Positions 21,791 to 28,157 of a stretch of 31,971 nt of DNA are shown in pieces. The stretch comes from a virus. The first letter of the stretch is position 1. Each line of letters begins with the position of its first letter. Location of the stretch: IMG/VR virus record IMGVR_UViG_3300008107_000224, positions 1-31,971 of that record. The stretch is one strand, 5' to 3'. The notes beneath the pieces are model-generated. The model worked only from the letters and a program-made list of their open reading frames with translations. It did not search any database and was not told the origin of the DNA. Position numbers and translations under genes: made by a program.

Positions 21791-22915
21791 ATGTCCCGGT
21801 ATCATTTGTCTGAGGCTTATGCCGATATTTACAGCCCTCGTCTACAGGAAGATTTTGACGATAATCTTCGCTTCATTGACTACATGCTAGATGAGGACAT
21901 TGAAGAAGTTGTTGAATCCCTATTCTGGGAATTCCGGGATTATGGACATACTATTCAAGAATCCATTGATCTACTGAGTGATTCAGCTTCAACTGAAGTT
22001 ATTAATGAATCACTTGTGTATCTAAGCGAAGCTCTTACTCCACGTCAACAACAGGATAGAGCTAAATTTAAGGCTAAGCAAGCTGCCGATACTGCTGCTG
22101 TTACTAGAAGCAAAGATAGCACAATTCGTCAGGGTCAGCGTAAGGCTAGAATTGATGGCGCTATCAGTAAAGTAAGAGCTGCATGGGAAGGTGCCAAGGG
22201 TGGTTTTGGTCGTGCAGCTAAAGCTGTTTCTAGCGGCCTTGGTAAAGCCAGCCAATATGTTAGCCAACAGCGTGAAGCTGGCAAGGCTAAACTACAAAAA
22301 CTAATGCGTACTGGTGCTAATGCTGTTAAAAAAGGTATTCGCAAAGGTACTGCAGCAGTTGAGCGCACTAAGAGAGACATTACTGGTGAAACTGGCCGCG
22401 CCCGTGAGAACCGTCAGAGAATCTCTAAACTAAGTGGTCAGGCTTCTAGAAATAAGGAAGCTCGCAAGGATCCATGGGAAGGTAGTTATTCTAAGGCTCC
22501 CGCCGGTAAGAAGCCATCAGCCGGCCGTGCTCTACCCGCTGCAAAAGAACGTGCTGCTCTACCTCCTGCAAAGGAAAAGCCAGCCGCAACATCCCCCCGC
22601 CGCGAAGCTGCTCAAAAACGGGCCGCAAAAGCCGCTAAGGGAGTTGTAGCAAAGGGTAAGCGTTTCGCTCCCCCAGCCGGTAGTGGTGTAGGGGCCGCTG
22701 CTAAGAGATCAAATACTGGATATGCTCAAGCTGCCTCCAGATTTGCTAAGCAAGCTGGTCTATCAGAGAGTGATTCTTATATCCTACTTGATGCCATCAT
22801 TGAAGATTTGATCTTTGAGGGTTATGCAACTAATGAGTATGATGCCGTAGATCTACTCAATTCTCTAAATGAGGATACCATCTACGATATCACTGTAGAA
22901 TACCTAGCTGACTGA
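21791..22915 (+). CDS. Putative internal head protein with two acidic modules and a basic core
   Basis: A 374-residue late protein, not in a named family. It begins with a short helix like the one at 3915 (LSEAYADIYSPRLQED) and an acidic helical N terminus that ends at LSE|AL (near 78-79). The core from about 85 to 310 is extremely basic and Ala/Gly-rich, with amphipathic helices such as FGRAAKAVSSGLGKASQYVS and many KK, KR and RK pairs. It closes with an acidic module, SDSYILLDAIIEDLIFEGYA, which again resembles the modules at 3915 and 11490. Charge pattern and LxE sites suggest a prohead-protease substrate packed with DNA. This is inference. Confidence 0.76.
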   Translation: MSRYHLSEAYADIYSPRLQEDFDDNLRFIDYMLDEDIEEVVESLFWEFRDYGHTIQESIDLLSDSASTEVINESLVYLSEALTPRQQQDRAKFKAKQAADTAAVTRSKDSTIRQGQRKARIDGAISKVRAAWEGAKGGFGRAAKAVSSGLGKASQYVSQQREAGKAKLQKLMRTGANAVKKGIRKGTAAVERTKRDITGETGRARENRQRISKLSGQASRNKEARKDPWEGSYSKAPAGKKPSAGRALPAAKERAALPPAKEKPAATSPRREAAQKRAAKAAKGVVAKGKRFAPPAGSGVGAAAKRSNTGYAQAASRFAKQAGLSESDSYILLDAIIEDLIFEGYATNEYDAVDLLNSLNEDTIYDITVEYLAD

Positions 22916-22922
22916 TAACAAT

Positions 22923-22949
22923 AAGGGTAGTCATTTTGGCTACCCTTTC
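22923..22949 (+). terminator. Terminator-like hairpin after the gene at 21791
   Basis: AAGGGTAG (22923-22930) pairs with CTACCCTT (22940-22947). The T tract is short (TTTCT), so termination may be partial, allowing some read-through into the next gene. Confidence 0.65.
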
Positions 22950-22965
22950 TAATTAAAGAATAGAA

Positions 22966-23796
22966 ATGCAGAACCTAAGTTTTATTGACACCTTAACTGA
23001 TGAAGTTCTAACAGAAATGTTGGAACTTATTTCTTTGGAATATGATAATTTTCACGAATTATTTGAAGAGTTGCTTTCTGAAGAACTGATCTTATCTGAA
23101 GTAGTAGATTCGGCTCAGATTAGAAAAGAACAAAGAGAAAGAACTGAAAGACTTAGGGCTGCTGCTAAGAAAGGAACTAGACTAAGATCAAGACAACAAA
23201 CCGCCCAAGCTGCAGAAAAAGTTAATAAAGGGATACAGGGTAAATATGACAGAAGGCCATGGTATAAGAAGGCTTTCGGTAAATTAAAGAAATGGGTAGG
23301 TAAAGGAGTCCAGGCTCTTAAGGACAGAAGTAAGGAAGATGATTCTGAAGTTGTTTATACAACTGCCCCATCTACCAGTGCAAGAAGAACCTCTAACACA
23401 ACCACAACAACGACCACACCAAACCCACAGGAAACACCTAAGCCGAAAACTGAGACTCAAAAAAGAGCAGAAACTTTAAGAGCCAAAAGACAAGCAACGG
23501 AAACTAAAAAGCAAAACAACTTTAAAAACTTTAGGAAAAAAGCTCAAGAATCCCGCTTCAAGCGGATGGCCCGCCCAATGAGTCCAGCAGCATTAGCCAA
23601 GAAAAATACAACACCAACTCAACCTCAACAATCGGCCCCAAGTCAACCTCAACAATCAACAAATAGACCCAATCCTCTACAAGGACAACCCAAGAAAAAG
23701 GTTATCCCCACTCCGACATTTGCGGCGAGAAAGCAAAGAAAAACAAGATTAAATATAACTAATAATCAAGGACAATCAACCACGATGCGCCCGTGA
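22966..23796 (+). CDS. Putative internal head protein, basic and Thr/Pro/Gln-rich
   Basis: A 276-residue protein lacking a named family. Residues 1-46 are acidic and helical (LTDEVLTEMLELISLEYDNF, then FEELLSEELILSE), ending at LSE|VV, a prohead-protease-type site. It becomes strongly basic at residue 52 onward (RKEQRERTERLRAAAKKGTR) with a helix WYKKAFGKLKKWVGKG, followed by a low-complexity Thr/Pro/Gln/Lys-rich disordered tail. The acidic-then-basic organisation matches its neighbours. I see no clear late promoter just upstream, so it is probably transcribed by read-through from the preceding unit. Confidence 0.72.
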   Translation: MQNLSFIDTLTDEVLTEMLELISLEYDNFHELFEELLSEELILSEVVDSAQIRKEQRERTERLRAAAKKGTRLRSRQQTAQAAEKVNKGIQGKYDRRPWYKKAFGKLKKWVGKGVQALKDRSKEDDSEVVYTTAPSTSARRTSNTTTTTTTPNPQETPKPKTETQKRAETLRAKRQATETKKQNNFKNFRKKAQESRFKRMARPMSPAALAKKNTTPTQPQQSAPSQPQQSTNRPNPLQGQPKKKVIPTPTFAARKQRKTRLNITNNQGQSTTMRP

Positions 23797-23939
23797 TACT
23801 ACCTGAAGATGTATTTGCTCTTATTGCAAGAGTACATAAAATCAAACATTCATTATACAAAGAACCACAATCAGACCTAGCCCATAAAAAACTCAATGAG
23901 GTTCTTTTTGCTCTTGAAGAATTGAAGGCAAAACTTTAG
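23793..23939 (+). CDS. Small hypothetical protein coupled to the preceding gene
   Basis: A 48-residue frame starting at GTG inside the stop of the previous gene (GTGA). It is a regular alternation of helices with hydrophobic spacing: VILPEDVFALIARVHKIKHS, then a hinge KEPQSD and LAHKKLNEVLFALEELKAKL. It looks like a small helical protein. Its 3' end overlaps the convergent endonuclease gene by 47 bases. No family recognised. Confidence 0.5.
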   Translation: MILPEDVFALIARVHKIKHSLYKEPQSDLAHKKLNEVLFALEELKAKL

Positions 23940-24330
23940 AGTAGATATTCTCTTTTTCAGTAGAATAAAATTTACCTTCAATATTTGTATTGTAATAGTC
24001 TTCTCTTAGAAGAACATCTCTTCTGAATTGCTCATAGGTTTCATAGTAGCTCATTGACTTTTTGTGAGGACAGAGATAAAGAATTTCGCGGATAAATTTA
24101 TCTTCCCCAAGCTCTTTAACATCATCCTTTAGTTCATCACAACTACCAAAGTATTTTTGCCAATTACTTTCTTTAGTTTTTCGCCGGCCGGTCTTTGGAT
24201 CTTTTCGTCTTTCCCAGAAGTTCTTTTTGCCGATATATTTTTTATTGTTTGTTGTGTTCGTAATTAGATATACAAATCCCTCCATACCTTTTGGCACTTC
24301 GGTAAATTCTTGATTGTTAAAATACCACAT
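23893..24330 (-). CDS. GIY-YIG endonuclease (Seg-like)
   Basis: A 145-residue nuclease with the GIY-YIG fold: GFVYLI (18-23) and KYIGKK (31-36) with the expected spacing, then W-x-KYFGS and ELGEDKF with the catalytic-region Glu/Arg pattern (FIREIL). The family is common in T4-like cyanophages and includes T4 Seg homing endonucleases. I start at ATG 24330, preceded by GGGAG and a late promoter at 24351; a longer frame from 24459 would cross the promoter at 24368 and has atypical sequence. It probably acts as a free-standing mobile element, or helps with DNA processing. Confidence 0.85.
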   Translation of the reverse strand: MWYFNNQEFTEVPKGMEGFVYLITNTTNNKKYIGKKNFWERRKDPKTGRRKTKESNWQKYFGSCDELKDDVKELGEDKFIREILYLCPHKKSMSYYETYEQFRRDVLLREDYYNTNIEGKFYSTEKENIYSKVLPSILQEQKEPH

Positions 24331-24350
24331 TATTGCTCCCGTTGTGCCGG

Positions 24351-24358
24351 TATTTAGA
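24351..24358 (-). promoter_or_regulatory. Late promoter for the GIY-YIG gene
   Basis: TCTAAATA on the minus strand, 21 bases upstream of the ATG at 24330. Confidence 0.65.
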
Positions 24359-24367
24359 CTGTCACAC

Positions 24368-24396
24368 TTGACAAATAGACATAAGTGGGTTATTAT
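24368..24396 (+). promoter_or_regulatory. Sigma70-type promoter for the small gene at 24422
   Basis: TTGACA (24368-24373), 17-base spacer, TATTAT (24391-24396). The following leader carries AGGAG before the GTG at 24422. It runs divergently to the late promoter of the endonuclease. Confidence 0.8.
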
Positions 24397-24421
24397 ATTA
24401 GGGCAAGCAAAGGAGAATTCT

Positions 24422-24607
24422 GTGAATAAAAAGCAAAAGAAATTGCAGATCGTAGTCAATCAAGTAACTGAATGGGCAAACACAAGGGCAGATAGTCTAA
24501 ATTCTAAAAAACAACATTTAAACGCTGCCGCACTAAGGGCTGAATTCGCTGAATGGTCTGAGGCTCTTGACGATCCATCTATCCCGATCAATGTCATTTC
24601 ACTCTGA
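24422..24607 (+). CDS. Small early protein
   Basis: A 61-residue protein starting at GTG, chosen because AGGAG lies eight bases upstream and the promoter at 24368 ends just before. It is basic at the N terminus (NKKQKKLQIVVNQVTEWANT) and more acidic at the C terminus (LRAEFAEWSEALDDPSIPI), a two-helix pattern. As a single small gene with its own strong host-type promoter and terminator, it may be an early host-modifying protein. That is inference; no family is recognised. Confidence 0.65.
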   Translation: MNKKQKKLQIVVNQVTEWANTRADSLNSKKQHLNAAALRAEFAEWSEALDDPSIPINVISL

Positions 24608-24625
24608 GCCCGCAAGGGCTTTTTT
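24607..24625 (+). terminator. Terminator after the small early gene
   Basis: AGCCC (24607-24611) and GGGCT (24616-24620) with a GCAA loop, followed by T residues. Confidence 0.88.
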
Positions 24626-24629
24626 AATG

Positions 24630-24637
24630 GCTAAATA
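24630..24637 (+). promoter_or_regulatory. Late promoter for the L,D-transpeptidase-like gene
   Basis: GCTAAATA 10 bases before the ATG at 24648, directly after the terminator at 24607. The short spacing implies a very short leader. Confidence 0.7.
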
Positions 24638-24647
24638 CAAATAAAAA

Positions 24648-25169
24648 ATGTCATCTGTTATTGGACCAAAGAAAAATCCAAGAGATTTTGGTTTTAAGGA
24701 GACTGATACCCATCTCATTGTAAATGACTCTGTAGAAACAATGAGGGCATTCTCTTTTGAGGGTAAATTATTGTGGACTATTCCTTGTCTTGCGCGAGGG
24801 CAAGGGGTTGAGAATAACTGGATGGAATATGCAACCGATACCCCACCAGGGCTTTATAAGCTAGGTACCCTTTATAATGATTATGCTAAGTACGGGAAAA
24901 GTCCAGCTTATGATCGTACCCTTGCTGCATATGGCTATTGTTTTTATGACATGATTGAACTAGAAGGGCAGGAACGTCGTTACGGTAGAGCCGGCATCGG
25001 TCTTCATGGTGGTGGGTCTGCCCTTGGATGGCCGGGGGCATGGGCACCTAATCAAAGACTGGTGCCTACCCATGGTTGTTGCAGGATCCGCAATAGTGAC
25101 CTTTTAGAAAAGATTCTACCCCTTTATAACAAAGGAACTGTCTACCTGAGCGTATTCCAAGAGGCTTGA
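24648..25169 (+). CDS. YkuD-type L,D-transpeptidase-like protein
   Basis: A 173-residue protein of the YkuD fold. The core motif is present: H120 in GIGLHGGG, then H142 and the Cys pair C144-C145 in THGCCRIRNSDL, the usual HGC-x-R active site. DTPPGLYKLG (64-73) matches the substrate-binding strand of the family. Family enzymes form or cut 3-3 or stem-peptide bonds in peptidoglycan. There is no signal peptide, so access to the cell wall would need a lysis route or virion placement. It has its own late promoter and its stop overlaps the next gene (TGATG). Confidence 0.82.
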   Translation: MSSVIGPKKNPRDFGFKETDTHLIVNDSVETMRAFSFEGKLLWTIPCLARGQGVENNWMEYATDTPPGLYKLGTLYNDYAKYGKSPAYDRTLAAYGYCFYDMIELEGQERRYGRAGIGLHGGGSALGWPGAWAPNQRLVPTHGCCRIRNSDLLEKILPLYNKGTVYLSVFQEA

Positions 25170-25408
25170 TGACTCCTATTTCACAATGGATACTTGAAGA
25201 CATAAAAAAGAAAAGATTCCAATACAAATACGAGGGCCTTCTTCCAGATATTGTGACTTTAGCCGAAAGGTTAAAGTGGCAAACCGATGATCAGATAGAA
25301 ATAAAAATAATCAGTGAGAACAATAGAAGTAGTATAATTATTGATAACATATCAATTAAGTGCAATACTTTACCTGAATCTAATTTAGTTCAATTTGAAC
25401 CTAAATAA
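25169..25408 (+). CDS. Hypothetical protein coupled to the YkuD gene
   Basis: A 79-residue protein whose ATG overlaps the preceding stop (TGATG). It reads MTPISQWILEDIKKKRFQYK, then a likely beta region (QIEIKIISENNRSSIIIDNI). No recognised family, signal or membrane segment. Coupling to the transpeptidase-like gene suggests a partner role, but nothing in the sequence specifies it. Confidence 0.6.
   Translation: MTPISQWILEDIKKKRFQYKYEGLLPDIVTLAERLKWQTDDQIEIKIISENNRSSIIIDNISIKCNTLPESNLVQFEPK
25400..25407 (+). promoter_or_regulatory. Late promoter for the small Cys-rich protein
   Basis: CCTAAATA overlaps the end of the preceding coding sequence and lies 24 bases before the ATG at 25431. Confidence 0.6.
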
Positions 25409-25430
25409 CATTATTGCGTGTTCACTAGAA

Positions 25431-25634
25431 ATGCCTTGCGAACGTAGATTTGAAGGTCGGAGACATTCAGATTCTAAAAAATGCCAAAAATGTGGCAAGA
25501 AGAATTGTAATATGTTTCACTGTTCGGAAGAATATCGCAATTTTTATTCAATAAATGAAGAGCTTCAGTTAGATTTAAAATACTTGATGGTATCAATCAA
25601 AGAAGCTCTAGAAAAGGATTCACATAATTTGTAG
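25431..25634 (+). CDS. Small zinc-ribbon-like protein
   Basis: A 67-residue protein with Cys at [14 protein letters not shown] plus an earlier C3, an arrangement suited to a small zinc-binding knuckle. The rest is a charged helix ([20 protein letters not shown]). I start at ATG 25431, just after the likely late start site; a TTG at 25395 would extend it into the promoter. It overlaps the convergent endolysin gene by 15 bases. No family assigned. Confidence 0.55.
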   Translation: MPCERRFEGRRHSDSKKCQKCGKKNCNMFHCSEEYRNFYSINEELQLDLKYLMVSIKEALEKDSHNL

Positions 25635-26426
25635 AGCGCGGTTAAAGTAATATCTACGATCTTCCAATCCTCGCAGCCCACCGTTGACCCTTCTGGTTAC
25701 TTGCTCAACTGTTGGACTCTTATCACATAACTGATTTAACTTGTTTGCCATCCAGAAATATCCAGCAGAAGTGAAAGGATAGTTGGCAGCAACGTAATCA
25801 ACACCTTCCATAACTCTAGGGTCTTTGACAAAGTTGGAAAACCCTTGATAGTTTGCTCTACCAGTGAGTTGGATATATCCAGCCCCCTTGTATTTTGGCC
25901 CGTCTCCTTTTTCGGTATTTCCTAAGTCCAATCTCCCTTCAAGATAACGACCATCAGACAATTCCTTAGTCCATTTACCAGCCCCAGACTCATGAGCAGT
26001 TTGCGCCAAGAAATGAGAGATACGTGATGGGGTATTGATTTCAAAAGTATTCAGGCACTTATTCAGATCAATAATGACGGAATCGGAAATAACTCTTTCG
26101 TTAACATTCCATACATGGGCAAGTTCGCCTTTACTTACAAATGTCCTGAAAGTTGCCTTTCTGTAAATTTCAGCAAATTGTTTTTTAACTGAATCTGGAG
26201 TTGACTCATTGAGGTACTTAAATGCCTCAACTTGATGGTTGAAATTTTTAAAGTGCTTCACCGCATCTAAGATCTTAATATCAGCATTACTACTGATCTT
26301 ATTGCGATAAAGAGTAGCAAACTTTTGTTTGATTTGTAGGGTAGTTGCCTGATCTAGGTAATTAAAGGCTTGTTCCTGATGGTATAGGTTCTTCCAGTTT
26401 TTGACTGCATCTAGAATGTTGATCAT
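25620..26426 (-). CDS. GH19 endolysin with duplicated N-terminal module
   Basis: A 268-residue cell-wall hydrolase. The C-terminal GH19 (chitinase/lysozyme-like) domain spans about 92-268: catalytic E146 in [29 protein letters not shown] (178-193) and [11 protein letters not shown] (247-257). The N terminus has two 38-residue repeats (4-41 and 52-89), both starting ILDAVK and ending in F-A-x-L/I-Y-R; they are probably binding modules. It cleaves peptidoglycan at lysis. The ATG at 26426 overlaps the stop of the upstream nuclease gene (TGATG). There is no signal peptide, so it would need a holin, which I do not identify nearby. Confidence 0.9.
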   Translation of the reverse strand: MINILDAVKNWKNLYHQEQAFNYLDQATTLQIKQKFATLYRNKISSNADIKILDAVKHFKNFNHQVEAFKYLNESTPDSVKKQFAEIYRKATFRTFVSKGELAHVWNVNERVISDSVIIDLNKCLNTFEINTPSRISHFLAQTAHESGAGKWTKELSDGRYLEGRLDLGNTEKGDGPKYKGAGYIQLTGRANYQGFSNFVKDPRVMEGVDYVAANYPFTSAGYFWMANKLNQLCDKSPTVEQVTRRVNGGLRGLEDRRYYFNRALQIM

Positions 26427-26800
26427 CACCAATCGCATTTGTTACTGAGGTATTTAACAGCAATCTTTTCATCCACCATTAACCTGTTCACTTCTTTTCC
26501 GTTTTTCAAATAGATTCTAGCCAGGGTCCTTTTAAAGAAGTCTTTACCGTAACGGGCAACGACTACATCCTTATCAAGGATCAAATTTCTTAAAAAGTCT
26601 CTTGCCTTTAGAGCATTCTCAGTATCCGCCATACCATGTGAATTTTTCCTTATCTCTGGTGTATCAATGCACATCAGGCGGATCTTTTCATTAGGTCCAA
26701 CTGTGATTGTATCCCCATCATAAACCTGAGTAACTCGTTCTCCATATGCCAATGTGGGCAGTGGAGTCAACACTAAAAGTAGACAGATAAATAGTTTCAT
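26426..26800 (-). CDS. Secreted staphylococcal-type nuclease
   Basis: A 124-residue thermonuclease homolog. A signal peptide (about 1-18, [15 protein letters not shown] core) precedes the SNase domain: VYDGDT (27-31, D28 and D30), [10 protein letters not shown] (40-49, R41, D46, T47, E49) and R91 in [10 protein letters not shown], matching the active-site residues of the family. Predicted to act outside the cytoplasm, possibly on released host or competing DNA. It is driven by a late promoter at 26811 and coupled to the endolysin. The C terminus is short compared with S. aureus nuclease. Confidence 0.88.
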   Translation of the reverse strand: MKLFICLLLVLTPLPTLAYGERVTQVYDGDTITVGPNEKIRLMCIDTPEIRKNSHGMADTENALKARDFLRNLILDKDVVVARYGKDFFKRTLARIYLKNGKEVNRLMVDEKIAVKYLSNKCDW

Positions 26801-26810
26801 TTTTTAAAGG

Positions 26811-26827
26811 TATTTATTGATTAAATA
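26811..26827. promoter_or_regulatory. Divergent late promoters
   Basis: AATAAATA on the minus strand (26818-26811) serves the SNase-endolysin pair and ATTAAATA on the plus strand (26820-26827) serves the gene at 26840. They lie back to back in a 39-base gap. Confidence 0.65.
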
Positions 26828-26839
26828 CTAATAAAAAAG

Positions 26840-27265
26840 ATGTATTACCACCAATGGAAAAACGGTAATAGAACTGGAACTATTCAGTCTCCACATTTTA
26901 TAAGAATTGGAGAGCGTAGGGTTGTACTTCTTGAAAACTGGTGCCCAGAGGGTAAGACTACTGTACCAAAGGGATTCGTATCTGATCTAGGTACCATACC
27001 AGAAATCTTCTGGTGGCTTGCAACACCAGAAGATATTAAGTATTCGTCAATAATGCATGATTATCAGTTTACCTTAGCTGATTATGATCTTTACTCTTAC
27101 AGGGAAGCTAATCTAGATTTTCTTAGACATTGCTGTGATTGGGATAGCATCCCTAATTGGAAAGCCTTTTTATGTTTTGTTGGGGTTGAGATCTTTAGAG
27201 CTTATGTGCAAACAAAAAGAGGACTAAAAGCCCTCTTGTTTATTAAAGGCGGAAGATGGAATTGA
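26840..27265 (+). CDS. DUF1353 family protein
   Basis: A 141-residue protein with the DUF1353 signature: VPKGFVSDLGTIPEIFWW (42-59), then a conserved HDY (73-75) and later helices. DUF1353 occurs in many tailed phages, usually near lysis or tail genes, and has no established activity. The last six codons overlap the 3' end of the convergent tRNA gene by 19 bases, and AAGAGG...CCCTCTT near 27220-27240 can form a terminator-like hairpin inside the coding end. The extreme C terminus may therefore be a recent extension. Confidence 0.78.
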   Translation: MYYHQWKNGNRTGTIQSPHFIRIGERRVVLLENWCPEGKTTVPKGFVSDLGTIPEIFWWLATPEDIKYSSIMHDYQFTLADYDLYSYREANLDFLRHCCDWDSIPNWKAFLCFVGVEIFRAYVQTKRGLKALLFIKGGRWN

Positions 27266-27318
27266 ACCACCAGCCTGGAGCTTATGAGACTCCTGTGCAA
27301 CCGTTACACCTTTCCGCA
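27247..27318 (-). tRNA. tRNA with CAU anticodon (Met or lysidine-Ile)
   Basis: The cloverleaf is 72 bases: acceptor 7 bp with a mismatch at the first pair (U1 against C72), D stem GUGU/GCAC, anticodon stem GGAGU/GCUCC with loop CUCAUAA, variable AGGCU, and T loop UUCAAUU. The first-pair mismatch recalls bacterial initiators, but the anticodon stem lacks their three G-C pairs. No CCA is encoded. A late promoter (27328-27335) places the start site a few bases before the 5' end. Confidence 0.85.
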
Positions 27319-27327
27319 ATGTGTGAT

Positions 27328-27335
27328 TATTTAGT
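27328..27335 (-). promoter_or_regulatory. Late promoter for the CAU tRNA
   Basis: ACTAAATA on the minus strand, ten bases before the tRNA 5' end; expected start about 27321. Confidence 0.65.
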
Positions 27336-27353
27336 CAGGTTTATTTGACTAAG

Positions 27354-27425
27354 AGCGGAAAACGAGACTTGAACTCGCAACATTCTGCTTGGAAGGCAGA
27401 CGCTCTACCATTGAGCTATTTCCGC
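27354..27425 (-). tRNA. tRNA-Gly (UCC)
   Basis: A canonical cloverleaf: acceptor GCGGAAA/UUUCCGC, D stem GCUC/GAGC, anticodon stem UCUGC/GCAGA with loop CUUCCAA (anticodon UCC), T loop UUCAAGU, and U73 as is usual for Gly. CCA is not encoded. It would read GGA and GGG codons. Confidence 0.96.
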
Positions 27426-27434
27426 ATAGTTTGA

Positions 27435-27442
27435 TATTTAGT
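27435..27442 (-). promoter_or_regulatory. Late promoter for tRNA-Gly
   Basis: ACTAAATA on the minus strand ten bases before the tRNA 5' end; the expected start leaves a leader of only a few bases. Confidence 0.65.
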
Positions 27443-28040
27443 TTATTTTTTCCCGATGTACTTTATACCCTTTATATTGCTCTACCTTTCCCTTTGCGAC
27501 TCTATACATGTTGGAATCGCTTAATCCGTATAGATTGCAGAAATCGTACAAATATTTTGTTTTTATTATTTCCCCTTTGGGCGTGGTTATTACATAGTAA
27601 TAATTTATGCTATTTTCATCTCTAGAAATTCTACCTTTTCTGAAGCCATCAGGAATTTTTTCTCCTTTTTTTATTCTATATGTTCCTTCTTTAGTGCCAT
27701 CCGTGATCCACATTGTACCGTACTGAGAATTTTTTTCTCCTTGTTGGTGTTTTATTTCTTCAAACGTTTCTTTTCTTTTCTTTCTAACTTCAGATGTTAA
27801 GGCTTTTTGTCTGCCAAGTTCTACTGCCTTGCAAATAATTTCTTTTTTACCAATGGCTCCAGATAATGCAAGCCAAGCAATCCTATCTTCTTCATTACTC
27901 CATAGCTTATAGTTACAATAATGATACATTGCATGTTGAGTTATAGATACCTCAACTAAGTTTTCTTTTTTATTTGAGCCTCCTTTATATTTTGGCATAA
28001 TGTGATGTTTATGGCGAAGTGGTCCGTTGTCACACGTCAT
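27438..28040 (-). CDS. HNH homing endonuclease
   Basis: A 200-residue endonuclease inserted between tRNA genes. The N-terminal HNH site is KHHIMPKYKGGSNKKENLVE (11-30; H12, H13, N28) followed by H36 and H40. The middle carries a NUMOD3-like segment (GEKNSQYGTMWITDG, then GFRKGR), and the C terminus a NUMOD1-like helix-turn-helix (YLYDFCNLYGLSDSNMYRVA), the DNA-recognition set typical of phage homing endonucleases. The start has AAGGAG at 28048-28053. Its late promoter (28072-28079) and a leader complementary to an upstream element suggest controlled timing. The 3' end overlaps the tRNA-Gly promoter. Confidence 0.9.
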   Translation of the reverse strand: MTCDNGPLRHKHHIMPKYKGGSNKKENLVEVSITQHAMYHYCNYKLWSNEEDRIAWLALSGAIGKKEIICKAVELGRQKALTSEVRKKRKETFEEIKHQQGEKNSQYGTMWITDGTKEGTYRIKKGEKIPDGFRKGRISRDENSINYYYVITTPKGEIIKTKYLYDFCNLYGLSDSNMYRVAKGKVEQYKGYKVHREKIN

Positions 28041-28071
28041 TTCTATTCTCCTTAAGTTGAGTAGTGTGCTT

Positions 28072-28079
28072 TATTTAGT
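28072..28079 (-). promoter_or_regulatory. Late promoter for the HNH gene
   Basis: ACTAAATA; expected start about 28066, so the mRNA would begin at the 12-base complementary segment and have a leader of about 26 bases. Confidence 0.7.
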
Positions 28080-28090
28080 ACAATTTCCAT

Positions 28091-28114
28091 TAAAAAGCCC
28101 CCGAAAGGGGCTTT
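28091..28114 (-). terminator. Terminator, minus strand
   Basis: AAAGCCCC (28114-28107) pairs with GGGGCTTT (28101-28094) on the minus strand, loop near UUUCG, followed by T residues. It ends the tRNA-side transcripts and the proposed small RNA. Confidence 0.9.
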
Positions 28115-28142
28115 ACCTGAAAAGACACTACTCAACTCAGGT
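28091..28142 (-). ncRNA. Candidate small late RNA antisense to the HNH leader
   Basis: A late promoter (28147-28154) is followed about six bases later by a hairpin with ACCTGA/TCAGGT arms and a 16-base loop, then the terminator. The loop exposes 12 bases exactly complementary to the predicted 5' end of the HNH mRNA, next to its ribosome site. There is no reading frame. Existence as a separate RNA is inferred from promoter, hairpin and terminator spacing only. Confidence 0.45.
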
Positions 28143-28146
28143 GACT

Positions 28147-28154
28147 TATTTAGT
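28147..28154 (-). promoter_or_regulatory. Late promoter just downstream of the interrupted tRNA
   Basis: ACTAAATA; the only sequence before the next terminator is the hairpin at 28111-28142, so it appears to serve the candidate small RNA. Confidence 0.6.
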
Positions 28155-28157
28155 CAA

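Larger units (their letters stand above)
28056..28136. repeat. 12-base perfect inverted repeat flanking a terminator and late promoter
   Basis: GTTGAGTAGTGT (28056-28067) and ACACTACTCAAC (28125-28136) are exact reverse complements. Between them lie the minus-strand terminator (28091-28114) and the HNH late promoter (28072-28079). In minus-strand RNA the distal arm abuts the HNH Shine-Dalgarno sequence. Confidence 0.9.

Noticed and set aside
22434-22649. Alternative plus-strand frame in the gene at 21791
   Set aside because: It is an out-of-frame reading of the repetitive Ala/Lys-rich region, without start signals.
24331-24459. 43-residue N-terminal extension of the GIY-YIG protein
   Set aside because: It would run through the late promoter and the divergent sigma70 promoter, and family similarity begins at the ATG at 24330.
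27389-27625. 78-residue plus-strand frame opposite the HNH gene
   Set aside because: It is antisense to tRNA-Gly and the HNH coding region, has no ribosome site and reads as hydrophobic low-content sequence.
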